A stretch of DNA of 64,000 nucleotides from CAKZQX01 sp034437035 (lineage in GTDB: Bacteria; Chloroflexota; Chloroflexia; Chloroflexales; Chloroflexaceae), in contig DAOTUI010000072.1 of NCBI GenBank assembly GCA_034437035.1, positions 1 through 64,000 of the forward strand, in the 5' to 3' direction. Shown piece after piece: positions 46,301-53,537 of the stretch. The notes below the pieces were generated by a model. That model saw only the letters and a list, made by a program, of their open reading frames with translations, was not told where the DNA came from and searched no databases. A program made the position numbers and the translations under genes. Within the stretch, counting starts at the first letter, position 1, and each line of letters starts with the position of its first letter.

Positions 46301-47716
46301 CTGGTTGTAGTCCTCGCCCTCGGTAGCCGTGTCGGCAGCGGTGGTGTAGTCCACACTGATGGGCTTGCCGCTCTTCGCCGACAGGCGCACTTCCAGGGTC
46401 GCACTGGTTGTTCCGCTATCACCCTCGGTGACGGTGATAGCGTCAATGCTGATGTCGGGTTTGTCATCATTGTCGTTAATCTCCAATTGGGTGCCGATTC
46501 GCTCACCCAGGACGGCATTACCGCCCGGGTTCTTCAGTTCCAACCGGAGGGTTTCGACCGGCTCATCAAGGGCATCGTCAACTATCCCGACAGAGATGCT
46601 CCGGCTAGTCTCACCCGGATTGAAGGTCAGCGTGCCGTTGCTGAGGTTGTAGTCCTCGCCCCGGGTTGCATCGCCGCCCGTGACGGCATACTCAACCGTC
46701 ACCTGCGTATGCGATGCCGCGCTCAGGATGACCTCAACGCCAAAGGTAGCGTCGCGCTCATCGGCATCCTGGGTACTGAACGCAAACTCTACGTCAACCG
46801 GCATGGGTGTACTGGTCTGCGTCGGCGTTAGTGTCTGCGTCGGCGTTGGTGTACGCGTCGGCGTATGTGTCGCTGTTGGTGTACGCGTCGGCGTATGTGT
46901 CGCTGTCGGTGTGCGCGTCGGTGTGCGCGTCGCCGTGGCGCTCGGCTGGGCTGTGGCACTGGGCTGCACAGTGGCGCTGGGCTGCACGGTGGCGCTGGGC
47001 TGCACGGTAGCACTCGGCTGGGCCGTCGCGCCTGGCTGCGCGGTAGCACTCGGCTGGGCCGTCGCGCCGGGTTGCGCCGTGGCGCTCGGCCGCGGCACAG
47101 CGGTCGGCACCGGCGTCGGTGTAGCCGCCGGACGGGATGTTGCCGCCGGTCGCGGAGTAGCCGATGGTCGGCTCACTGCCGGGAATGGCGTCGGGCTGGC
47201 CGGCGGCACAGTTGCCGTGGGCCTGGATGTACGATTAGCTGTTGCCGTTGCCGTTGCTGTGGGCGGGAAACTCGATGCAGTTGGCAGCATTGTTCGCACT
47301 ACCACGGGTGTCCGAGTCAGCGGACGGGCAGTTGTTGACGACGTTTTGGGCAGCGGGGTTGTCGTCAGGGGCGCATCAATCACGACAACCGGAACACTAT
47401 TCTCAGGAACTGACACCGAAGACGAAGCGTTAGCTTCGTCCTGCTCAATCTGGGCAATCGCCGTCACTGCCTGCGGGTCAATGGCGGGCAGCAGCAGTCC
47501 ATTCTGCCAGCGGCTGTAGTCGGCCTCGCCCACAGCCGCCAGGTTCTGGGGGTAGGCCACGGCGCGCGGCGCGACCATCAAGATTGCCAGTTGTGAGATA
47601 CAGGCAACACCCAGCAAGGCCAGGAGCATAATGCTACTGACCAGCCAGGTGAGCAGACGAATTCTACGCCGCTTCTGCGAACGCTGTTCCTGAGTTTTCG
47701 GGGCTTCCGGTTGCAT
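40400..47716 (-). CDS. Giant Calx-beta repeat protein, N-terminally anchored
   Basis: A 2438-residue surface protein. A basic N-terminus (QKRRRIRLL) leads to one membrane helix (about 22-50). Residues 105-305 are a Pro/Thr/Ala stalk of ATAQPS and TPTRTPTATH units. From about 305 to the last residue there are nineteen Calx-beta domains of about 112 residues, each with a VTVDYATSDGTA strand, TLTFAPGETSKTI and the calcium-binding DxxDExDE turn. The protein ends exactly at the last domain (TITIMDND) with no C-terminal anchor. The only plausible start lies 53 bases inside the sensor-kinase gene, suggesting coupled expression. A calcium-dependent rod or adhesin is inferred. Confidence 0.93.
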   Translation of the reverse strand: MQPEAPKTQEQRSQKRRRIRLLTWLVSSIMLLALLGVACISQLAILMVAPRAVAYPQNLAAVGEADYSRWQNGLLLPAIDPQAVTAIAQIEQDEANASSSVSVPENSVPVVVIDAPLTTTPLPKTSSTTARPLTRTPVVVRTMLPTASSFPPTATATATANRTSRPTATVPPASPTPFPAVSRPSATPRPAATSRPAATPTPVPTAVPRPSATAQPGATAQPSATAQPGATAQPSATVQPSATVQPSATVQPSATAQPSATATRTPTRTPTATHTPTRTPTATHTPTRTPTPTQTLTPTQTSTPMPVDVEFAFSTQDADERDATFGVEVILSAASHTQVTVEYAVTGGDATRGEDYNLSNGTLTFNPGETSRSISVGIVDDALDEPVETLRLELKNPGGNAVLGERIGTQLEINDNDDKPDISIDAITVTEGDSGTTSATLEVRLSAKSGKPISVDYTTAADTATEGEDYNQKSDTLAFAPGETSKTITVKIIGDTTNEAEERFFVELSAAVNAALPDPQAVVIIEDNDATGLSINDVTQREGADGTTTSFVFQVKLSNISNQTVTVDYATADGTAKVADNDYEPITGTLTFNPGDTIKTITVEVTGDPDDEIDETFLVKLLNQSPGSVPIADGQGVGTIEDDDGPEVQFDSSDYTVDENAATATITVTLSATSPQTVTVDYATGDNTATAPEDYTAAGGTLIFAPGETSQTFTVAIIDDAIDEDGEEINLALSNPDNATLGTPAGTTLTIVDDETLPTVQFANVDVTVDEGIGTATIPVTLSNPSAFTVTVDYATSDGTATAPEDYTAISGTLIFAPGEITRTIALNITDDPTDEANETSDITLSNPDKAILGAPADTTVIINDNDGVPTVQFATADKTVDEGDGTATIPVTLNNSSAFTVTVDYATSDGTATAPEDYTATSGTLTFAPGEITRTITINLTDDNIDEANETLELTLDNPNKANLGMLDTITLTIQNNDTAPEISIGDVTVTEGSMAPFTVTLSNPSSAVVTVDYTTLDGTALAGSDYSTISATLTFDPGDTSKQITVQVTGDTTDEDDETFFVELSNPTNATLADNQSEGTITDDDITSISINDATVTEGDDGDTVDAGFTVTLSNPSSKEVRVDYATADGTATEGNDYSLSSGTLTFAPGETSKSIIVQVNGDTLDEVDETFFVDLTSTDATIADGQGEGTIEDDDDPPTVSFIMPDQDEVEAVGAVLFTVELSAPSGKSITVDYTATGDATAGDDYTLPGTSLTFAPGETTRTIPVTIIDDDIDEPDERLTLTLNSADVSVVTPDVTLTIRDNDAAPAISIDDVSVTEGDSGSVDATFTVTLSRPSSMAVTVDYTTADGTAIAGDDYTLSSGTLTFDPGETSKPITVQVTGDTTDEVDETFFVELSNSSASATIADNRGMVTITDDDAAPELSIDDVTVTESNSGTVDATFTVSLSATSGKPVSVNYTTTDGTALAGSDYSTISATLTFDPGDTSKQITVQVTGDTTDEDDETFIVELSKPTNATITDNQGVGTITDDDTPPAISIDDVTVMEGNTAPVTATFTVSLSAASGKPVTVDYATADAGATAGDDYSAISGTLIFAPGTTSRTISIEVLGDTLDETNETFFVDLTSTDAPIADGQGEGTINDNDAEPTISIDDVTVTEGNSGTVNAGFTISLSAESGKTVTVDYATADGTTTAGADYTALVTETLTFAPGETSKPVTVQVTGDTNDEANETFFLELSNAQNGTIPGPGGTIKGTGTIIDDDGPTVSFANAGYSVDEDGGQAIIIVTLSATSPQTVTVEYATSDATPPSAIAGNDYTATSDTLSFKPGESSGVFTVDITNDIEAESPETLQLTLSNPDNAGLGAQTTATLEIIDNEPYVEFRRSNYSVDEDDPAGTATIEVRLSEPVSDTVTVAYAIGDGPSPGARAGDDYTHTSGTLTFDAGKTSATFPISILNDNLGEDDELVNLTISNPSANVWLGSDNTATLTIKDNEPRVQFSTGNYTVNEVAGSPVITGTVTITVELSYAVTQTVTVDYATSDDDATAGSDYTATSGTLTFDPGDTSKTFTVDILDDGAGEDDERVDLTLSNPSANAWLGSDDTATLKIEDDEPRVQFSENSYTVNEDAGTATITVELSRSFTDTVTVDYATSDNGASDGIDYTGVSGTLIFSPTVTSQTFDISILNDNLGERDERVRLKLSNPSSNASVGNSARIAILDDEPRIKFAANAFTVDENDGTATITVIRTGRDDLVVTVDYATSDDTAKAGSDYTSSSGTLTFGVGETSKTFTIPISNDSRDEYREELDLTLSNLSSNAWLDDGTAELKINDDDPAAEISFSRSNYSVDEGLGRQTVTVTLNEPTDRTVEVNYATSDGSAVVGADYFATSGKLTFNAGETSKSFTVTIINDANGESNETVTLTLSSAKDAALGTPSTATITIMDND

Positions 47717-49925
47717 TGGTATACCTGAGTGTAAAACTAAAGGTGCTGCCCTGTCCAGGTGTACTGGTTACCCAGACGTGCCCACCATGCCGCTCAACGA
47801 GTTGTTTAACAATTGCCAGTCCTAATCCTATCCCGCGCTGGGCTGAGTTAATGCCCTCGTTGGTGCCATCACCACGAATAAACCGTTGGAAGATCTGTTC
47901 ATGCATATGCGGGGCAATCCCACGCCCGGTATCACGGACATCGACACGCACAAACTGCCCCTCGCGGATTGCGCCAAGATAGATTGATCCGCTGTCGGTG
48001 TAGCGCTGCGCATTGTCCACCAGTTGCTGCACCACCGTCCGAAGCTGGTCCATATCCCCCAGCACGGGCGGCAGTTCGTCCGGAATGTCGATCTCCAGTT
48101 CCAGATCCTTGGCTTTGATCGCATTGCGCAGCGGCCAGACCGCCTCCTCGACGATCTGTTTCAATTCCAGGGGTTCCAGGTTCGTCTGGAGCTGTCCGGA
48201 GTCGAGATTGGCAAGTACAATCACGTTGTTAATCAGCGCAGACATATTGGTGGTGTGCTGGCGCATCGACTCGATCAGCATACGCTGGTCATCCTCGAGG
48301 GGACCAACCAATCCCCGCAGCAGCAGATCGGTATTCCCGCGCAGAACGGTCAGCGGCGTACGCAGTTCGTGCGAGATGGTAGCGATAAAGTTGGACCGGG
48401 CGCGCTCAATCCCAATCTCGCTGGTCAGATCCTGGATCGCACAGACATAGTGGGTCTCAGCCCTACCAGGTGTAATCACCGGGGCAATAGAGACCCGGAC
48501 GATATAGTCATTCAGCTTGTAGAGTTCGGTTGTGCGGCGCGAGTCAAAGTCGGGCATACCCTCGGTAAGATGAATGAGGGGCAGGTCGCTCATCTGCGCG
48601 GGCAAGGGATCGCTATCCTGCAGGCCCAGCATCATTCGCAAAGCCCGGTTGACGATCAATACCTTACCCTCAGCGTCACACACAACAACTCCGTCGGTAA
48701 TATTTTCGACAATGGCAGCGCGCTGGGTCGACTCGGCCTGGACTGCACCATAGAGCCGGATCAGATGCTCAGTCATACGGTTAAATGAGTTCGAGAGCGA
48801 CCCGACCTCATCTTTGGACTGCACCTGACTGCGGCGGTGTAAATTGCCGGCAGTGATTGAGCGAGCCGTCAGCACCAGTTCGTTGAGCGGCGCAGTAATC
48901 AGGCGAGCAATAGAGATGCCCAGCACAATAATGGCAAACATTGCCGCCAGCGTCAGGACCGCCAGCGGAATACGCGCGTCACCCCATGCGCGGACAACAT
49001 AGTCGCGTGAGAGCGCCACTGAAAGCACACCGACCGTCGTGTTCCGAATCTGCAGCGGAGTATAGGCCACCTGATAATCGCGTCCATTTATTGATTTGAC
49101 ATCGAAAATACCATACTCATTTGGGACAACCTCTTGCCAGAATTTTTCCATGATGCGCTGGTTGATATCCAGGGATGTCAGTCCATTCTCTGGTGATGTC
49201 GTACTGACAAGAGTGCGTCCTTCGCTGTCATAGATTGTCAGCACAGCAGCCTGTGCCTGATCTTGCAGCGATTTCAGCAGACTATCAACCTTCATACCGA
49301 TGATCAGGCCACCGACAATCTCGTCGCCGAGCCGTACCGGGGCAATGGTACAGAAGTAGGTCGTTTCGGTGTTCTTCAACTGGACGATACCGGCGAATTT
49401 ATCGCCATACTGGTCGGAGTCAGCGTTCAGTACCCGAGGAATAAACCAGGTTTGTGAGAAATCCATCGACGCATAGGTTGTGTAGGGCGTGTTGGAACCG
49501 GCGGGCAGGCGCTCCATATCGGCTATGGTGGCACCAGCACGGTTAAAGGCAATGAGGCGATCAAGCCGAACCCCCGAACGCTGTACACCAACGTTGAAGT
49601 AGGGCTCAAGCGCCCGGAGCAATCCCTCGGCGTTACCCTCGGCCATAGCCGCGGCAACAGCGGGAGCATCCACCAGTTCATTCGGCGGCGCAAAAGCCAC
49701 TTCTTGCAGGAACTGGAGATTCGCACGCTCCTGATCGACTAGCTTATCGCCGGCAATCCGCGTTGCCTGCGCAAGCTGGTTATCGAAGCGCTCTTGCCAG
49801 GAGTTCGCCACCAGGCTGAAGGCAATGGCCGACCCGGCCAGAGCAACACAGAGGGCGAGCAGGGCAAACGGGAGGACTATTTTGTATTGTAGTCGTGAAC
49901 GTAGTTCTTGCCATAGCAGGCGCAT
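47664..49925 (-). CDS. Hybrid-less sensor histidine kinase with Cache, HAMP and PAS domains
   Basis: A 753-residue membrane kinase. Helix 1 is at about 15-37 (VLPFALLALCVALAGSAIAF); an extracellular Cache-type sensor runs to about residue 310; helix 2 (IPLAVLTLAAMFAIIVLGIS) is followed by HAMP (about 345-400), PAS (405-500), HisKA with FIATISHELRTPLT, and HATPase with DNAQRY, DTGRGI and GIGLGLAIVKQL. ATG 49925 was chosen, with AAGGGA upstream. No response regulator is adjacent, so its partner must lie elsewhere. The 3' end overlaps the start of the giant Calx-beta gene by 53 bases. The ligand is unknown. Confidence 0.95.
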   Translation of the reverse strand: MRLLWQELRSRLQYKIVLPFALLALCVALAGSAIAFSLVANSWQERFDNQLAQATRIAGDKLVDQERANLQFLQEVAFAPPNELVDAPAVAAAMAEGNAEGLLRALEPYFNVGVQRSGVRLDRLIAFNRAGATIADMERLPAGSNTPYTTYASMDFSQTWFIPRVLNADSDQYGDKFAGIVQLKNTETTYFCTIAPVRLGDEIVGGLIIGMKVDSLLKSLQDQAQAAVLTIYDSEGRTLVSTTSPENGLTSLDINQRIMEKFWQEVVPNEYGIFDVKSINGRDYQVAYTPLQIRNTTVGVLSVALSRDYVVRAWGDARIPLAVLTLAAMFAIIVLGISIARLITAPLNELVLTARSITAGNLHRRSQVQSKDEVGSLSNSFNRMTEHLIRLYGAVQAESTQRAAIVENITDGVVVCDAEGKVLIVNRALRMMLGLQDSDPLPAQMSDLPLIHLTEGMPDFDSRRTTELYKLNDYIVRVSIAPVITPGRAETHYVCAIQDLTSEIGIERARSNFIATISHELRTPLTVLRGNTDLLLRGLVGPLEDDQRMLIESMRQHTTNMSALINNVIVLANLDSGQLQTNLEPLELKQIVEEAVWPLRNAIKAKDLELEIDIPDELPPVLGDMDQLRTVVQQLVDNAQRYTDSGSIYLGAIREGQFVRVDVRDTGRGIAPHMHEQIFQRFIRGDGTNEGINSAQRGIGLGLAIVKQLVERHGGHVWVTSTPGQGSTFSFTLRYTNATGSPENSGTAFAEAA

Positions 49926-50270
49926 TGCCCGTGTCCCTTGCAACTAATGAGACAGACGGAAAAGCCGGTCAACAAAGAAAGGAAGATGTCTAGTTTCGTA
50001 CGCGCCTTGCACAAGTAGTATAGTCCATAGCTCATCTGAAATCAATAAACTTACATACTGTCGTAGGTGACAGTTTCGTCATTCGTTCGAAATTGGCAGA
50101 TTATTCCTGAACTGGCCCGTAGTATCATTCTGCTCAGTAAGTAGCTCAACAAAATGTTAACTCTTTTTCAGATTGAACCTGACATAATCAAGGAGGTTGT
50201 CGGCCAGGGCACAGAGAATGTGCCCGTTCTATGACAACTTCAATGATATCATACGGCTATTACCAACATC
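49926..50270. other. Spacer upstream of sensor kinase
   Basis: No gene is seen. AGTAGTATAGTCCATAG near 50016 resembles the TATAATAGTCC motif. This should hold the promoter of the kinase/Calx-beta unit, but I find no convincing consensus. Confidence 0.45.
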
Positions 50271-50495
50271 TTTACACGCGTTACGCGGTGGGCATACACA
50301 CCGGGCGTTTGATCAGACGAAGCGCCGATGCGCCTGCGGCAGCATGGTACTTTTTCTGTCTTTTTCACGAACATGTGGCGCTCCGAGCCACATGTTCGTG
50401 AAAAAGGAATGGTCAGTTCCGCCCTACCGCAGGCGAATCGGACCGTTCATCCAGGCAATCACCTGGTTTAAATACCCACCGCGTAACGCGTGTAC
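50271..50495 (+). repeat. Nested-palindrome repeat, copy 11
   Basis: Ends TTTACACGCGTTACGCGGT and ACCGCGTAACGCGTGTA. A 20-bp stem (50360-50379 with 50387-50406) has a seven-base loop, GCTCCGA, the largest clear loop in the family. The arms are intact. Confidence 0.93.
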
Positions 50496-50635
50496 TTTAC
50501 AGCAGTAGGAAGTGACTGTCGCGGTTATTGATCGATGCTCATGTGCGGCGTGAACATGCATCGGGCAGTCGTGGCGTCCCGCTGTGCTGCCGGAACCCGC
50601 CTGATGAACGTTGAAAAATAATCCGGATATGTAAC

Positions 50636-50790
50636 TTGCACGAGGTACGCGGTCGTTGATCCGACAGGAGATTCCGCCTCCGGCAGGGCGGAGGATTCTC
50701 TTCTTTTTCACAAAATTGTTGCACTGTGTGCAACAATTTTGTGAGAAAGAAGAAAGTACCATGTACCGGGTCGGTAGCACGCATCCTGTC
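50636..50790 (-). repeat. Nested-palindrome repeat, copy 12 (short form)
   Basis: Reverse orientation, with CCGCCTCCGGCAGGGCGGA on the left and the GTACCATG arm cut short. The stem 50703-50724 pairs with 50728-50749, loop TGT, apical type GCAC/GTGC, one mismatch. The left end is GCACGAGGTACGCGGT; the right end is diverged. Confidence 0.78.
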
Positions 50791-50822
50791 ATATTCGCGG
50801 CATTTTATGGTACGATCCCGGT

Positions 50823-51650
50823 ATGACAGATATAAATCCGCACGAATCGCAGGCAGCCTGGCGCAAACGCCTGCAAGAGATTATCTTTGAAGCCGAGACG
50901 CCGGCCGGCAAGGCGTTCGATATCATCCTGTTGGGCAGTATTGTCCTCAGCGTGCTGGTCGTGATGCTGGAGAGCGTGAGTAGTATCCGCGCCCGGTATG
51001 GGACGGCCCTGCTGATTCTGGAGTGGGGCTTTACGCTGCTCTTTACGCTGGAGTATATCTTGCACCTGCTGAGCGTCCGCCGGCCCCGCGCCTATGCGAC
51101 CAGCTTCTTTGGCCTGGTGGATCTGCTCTCAATCCTGCCCACCTACCTAAGCCTGCTGCTGCCCGGCACGCGCTATCTGCTGGTGATCCGCATCCTGCGG
51201 CTGTTGCGGGTCTTCCGCGTGCTCAAACTGGCGGGGTATCTCAACGAGGCCGGGGTGCTGGGGCAGGCACTCTGCGCAAGCCGCCGCAAGATCAGCGTGT
51301 TTCTGCTCACGGTAGTTACACTGGTGGTCATTATCGGCACACTGATGTATGTCATCGAGGGCGAGGCAAACGGCTTCACCAATATTCCTACCGGCATTTA
51401 CTGGGCGGTTGTCACCCTGACGACGGTCGGCTATGGCGATGTGGCCCCGCAAACGCCGCTGGGCCAGACGTTGGCAACGGTGGTGATGCTGCTTGGCTAT
51501 GGCATTATTGCCGTGCCGACCGGCATCGTCACATTTGAACTCTCCCGCGCAGGCCAGGTGCCTGTCTCAACGGAAGCCTGCCCGACATGCGGCCGCGAGG
51601 GGCATGACCCGGATGCGGTCTACTGCAAATATTGCGGCAGCGGGCTCTGA
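50823..51650 (+). CDS. Voltage-gated potassium channel with C-terminal zinc ribbon
   Basis: A 275-residue six-helix ion channel. The S4 segment is RYLLVIRILRLLRVFRVLK, with Arg or Lys at regular spacing, so voltage sensing is likely. The pore has the potassium filter TTVGYGD (residues about 198-204). After S6 (LGYGIIAVPTGIVTFEL) the protein ends in CPTCGREGHDPDAVYCKYCGSGL-type zinc-ribbon sequence with four Cys. The KvAP/Kch group has S1-S6 but usually no ribbon; the ribbon could bind metal or a partner. It starts only 30 bases after repeat copy 12. Single gene. Confidence 0.93.
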   Translation: MTDINPHESQAAWRKRLQEIIFEAETPAGKAFDIILLGSIVLSVLVVMLESVSSIRARYGTALLILEWGFTLLFTLEYILHLLSVRRPRAYATSFFGLVDLLSILPTYLSLLLPGTRYLLVIRILRLLRVFRVLKLAGYLNEAGVLGQALCASRRKISVFLLTVVTLVVIIGTLMYVIEGEANGFTNIPTGIYWAVVTLTTVGYGDVAPQTPLGQTLATVVMLLGYGIIAVPTGIVTFELSRAGQVPVSTEACPTCGREGHDPDAVYCKYCGSGL

Positions 51651-51657
51651 ACTTTCC

Positions 51658-51752
51658 GGCGGACGCGCAGAAGCGCGTCCCTACCGAAAACCTGTTTGTG
51701 CGTGGGCCGGTGTCACGGCGGGTGGCGGACGCGCAGAAGCGCGTCCCTACCG
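51658..51752. repeat. Direct repeats containing GGACGCGC hairpin
   Basis: A 29-base unit (GGCGGACGCGCAGAAGCGCG then TCCCTACCG) occurs at 51658-51686 and exactly again at 51724-51752. Each contains the inverted GGACGCGC...GCGCGTCC. Related hairpins are at about 40287 and 62768. They follow the channel gene directly and could act as a terminator. Confidence 0.85.
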
Positions 51753-51777
51753 GAGACCATCGTTCCGGGCTTGTAGT

Positions 51778-52194
51778 TTACGCATAGGTTTTGCGCGTAT
51801 GCTCAACCGACTGCCGGACCAGATCCTTGAGGGTTGCCGGGTCAACATCGGCGAGGCGCTTAATGTAGAGGCAGGATTTGCCCAGTTTATACTTGCCCAG
51901 GCGTTGCAGCAGGTCGTCATACGCGTCGAACCCGGCCATGATGTAGAGGGTCAGGTTCTGCTTGCGCGGTGAAAACCCGGTTAAGAACCAGTCGCCCTCG
52001 CGTCCACTCGCATATTTGTAGTGGTAGCTCCCAAAGCCGACGATACTGCCGCCCCACATCCGGGGCTGCTCGCCGGTAACTTCTTGCATCAGTTCCAGAA
52101 TGGTTGCGCAATCCTGGCGCTTCTGCGTGTCCGTAACCGCATTCAGAAAGTCCGTGACGCTCTGCTCGTTCGGTTGCGTCTTGATTTCCGCCAT
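51778..52194 (-). CDS. DUF1801 domain protein
   Basis: A 138-residue protein of the DUF1801 (YdhG-like) family: VTDFLNAVTDTQKRQDCATIL, then MWGGSIVGFGSYHYKY and FSPRKQNLTLYIM, GKYKLGKSCLYIKRLADVD. The fold resembles that of small ligand-binding proteins; no reaction is known. The start at 52194 (MAEIKTQPNEQ) follows GGAAAGGAG; the frame extends upstream to 52425 without a start signal and the extra part is not like family members. Confidence 0.9.
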   Translation of the reverse strand: MAEIKTQPNEQSVTDFLNAVTDTQKRQDCATILELMQEVTGEQPRMWGGSIVGFGSYHYKYASGREGDWFLTGFSPRKQNLTLYIMAGFDAYDDLLQRLGKYKLGKSCLYIKRLADVDPATLKDLVRQSVEHTRKTYA

Positions 52195-52676
52195 TTTCCG
52201 CTCCTTTCCGGTAGATCGATCTTCCACCGATAACGCGATTGCCCTGCACCGCCTATCACCATCATACCATCCCCGCGCCGCGTTCGCTGCGTAGCGTGGA
52301 TGGATTACGCCCAGCAAGTCGCGCAGACGCTGGAGCGCGATTGCGGAGGTTGTGAAAGGATCATTGGTCCGTATTCGCGCATCCCCGGTCTGGAATTGGA
52401 AGAGACATCGCTCACAGCCGAACAACTGCTCAGGCTACCGCACCTTCGTTCAGCAGTTGCCCGGTGACGGTTATCACGCGGTGCAGGAGCGTTGCCAATG
52501 CCTGCGGTTCTCTGTAAACTCCAGGCTCATTCATTATCTTCCTCAACTAATTTTATATAATTGCAGTAACGGTTATTTATTACCACAAAAAATTAATTAA
52601 ACATACTGAAACAATATAATTTGTTTCATTTTCCCAAAACCATTACTATACTAAAGATACACACACCCTTTCCCAA
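52195..52676. other. Gap with gene relic and AT-rich tail
   Basis: Apart from the short relic at 52300-52467, no gene is seen. From about 52520 to 52670 the sequence is AT-rich (for example TTATATAATTGCAGTAACGG) and adjoins the toxin/antitoxin pair, a composition change that could mark acquired DNA. Confidence 0.45.
52300..52467 (+). CDS. Short hypothetical ORF, possibly a gene relic
   Basis: A 55-residue frame beginning MDYAQQVAQTLERDCGGCER has good codon bias for this genome and a CxxC, but no ribosome site. It ends in RSAVAR; another frame continues with plausible coding sequence (YRTFVQQLPGDGYHAVQER), which suggests a frameshifted remnant. Unrecognised family. Confidence 0.3.
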   Translation: MDYAQQVAQTLERDCGGCERIIGPYSRIPGLELEETSLTAEQLLRLPHLRSAVAR

Positions 52677-52967
52677 CTACCCCTCCTCCGAATCTGTATT
52701 TACCTGCGGTGTCTTTCGCTCTTCTTCAGCCAACTGCTCCTCAAACGCTTCAAGGGAAATGCCACCAGGTTTGTTGGCGCGTTCTGCAAGAAAGGCCATA
52801 AACTTCTCGCTCTGGCCCAGTGTGGCGACTTCCTGCGCAAATGCATCTTCGGATTCGAGTAAAAGTCGCTTTCCATCCTGACGGATGATCACGACCGTAT
52901 CCTGATCAACGGCATTCAGGATTTCGTCAAGTGAAATCTGCCGCTGTCGCAGATCAAGGGTTATCAT
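52677..52967 (-). CDS. Putative antitoxin of toxin-first module
   Basis: A 96-residue acidic protein. The N-terminal half (LRQRQISLDEILNAVDQDTVVIIRQDGKRLLL) resembles Phd-like antitoxins; the C-terminal half is strongly acidic and probably neutralises the toxin. Its ATG overlaps the toxin stop by four bases, so translation is coupled. The role is inferred from the neighbour and size. Confidence 0.72.
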   Translation of the reverse strand: MITLDLRQRQISLDEILNAVDQDTVVIIRQDGKRLLLESEDAFAQEVATLGQSEKFMAFLAERANKPGGISLEAFEEQLAEEERKTPQVNTDSEEG

Positions 52968-53254
52968 AAGTCTACCTCCTTACCGCGTATGTAAAGCCTG
53001 TTATGAACTTTGTGACCGATAGCAACAACATATACTGTGGTTCCATGTATCGCATAGAATACACGGTATATGTCTACTCGCAACTCCCAGGGGGCGATGG
53101 GATTGGGGCGAAGTTTTTTCTTTCGCTTTGTTGCGATGTCTGGTTCTGCTGTGAGATGAGTTTTAATGCCATCAATGATGATGCGTTGCTCATTAACGCG
53201 ATAGTATTGAATATCATCTTCCGCATCCGGCTTGATAATAACGATGAAGGCCAC
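52964..53254 (-). CDS. RelE/ParE-family toxin
   Basis: A 96-residue basic protein with the RelE/ParE fold: IIKPDAEDDIQYYRVNEQRIIIDGI, KKLRPNPIAPWELRVDIYRVFYAI and VYVVAIGHKVHNRLYIRG. The Arg in ELRVDIYRVFY and the C-terminal His/Arg region fit the active-site patch that cuts mRNA or inhibits gyrase. The start is GTG with AGAGGG upstream. It is encoded before its antitoxin, the order also seen in HigBA, not the common antitoxin-first order. Confidence 0.82.
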   Translation of the reverse strand: MAFIVIIKPDAEDDIQYYRVNEQRIIIDGIKTHLTAEPDIATKRKKKLRPNPIAPWELRVDIYRVFYAIHGTTVYVVAIGHKVHNRLYIRGKEVDL

Positions 53255-53476
53255 TGGTTGCCCTCTACAATCGGCACTGTTCCATGATTAAATTATAGTG
53301 TATCGAAACGGTGTGCGCAAGATGTGACGTGCTGTAAAGCAAAAAAGCACTTGCTGAAAGGAGAGCGATGAAACGGCCCGACAGCTTGAGGAGCAGTTAC
53401 CCGACGGGGCTATTCATTAACTTGCAATTCGGTACCTTCACCCCCTCTTGCATCACCGAATAAAAACCTATAATTA

Positions 53477-53536
53477 CCCCGCCGCCTCGCCGCCTCCCCG
53501 CCGCCTCGCCTCCCCGCCGCCTCGCCGCCTCGCCTC
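53477..53536. repeat. CGCC-rich low-complexity tract
   Basis: A run of CCGCCTCGCC and CCTCCCCGCC units immediately downstream of the threonine synthase gene. It may be unstable during replication. The rest of the 53255-53537 gap shows no gene. Confidence 0.85.
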
Positions 53537-53537
53537 A

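Noticed and set aside
40400..46800. Short regularly spaced repeats suggesting a CRISPR array
   Set aside because: The periodicity is about 330 bases and in frame, matching Calx-beta domains of a protein; no spacers exist.
52330..52420. A possible tRNA in the gap upstream of the DUF1801 gene
   Set aside because: No T-arm GGTTCGA motif, acceptor pairing or anticodon stem could be drawn on either strand; the sequence has coding character.
52352..52600. An 82-codon open frame in the gap
   Set aside because: No ribosome site and coding character in only part of it; treated with the neighbouring frame as a possible gene relic.
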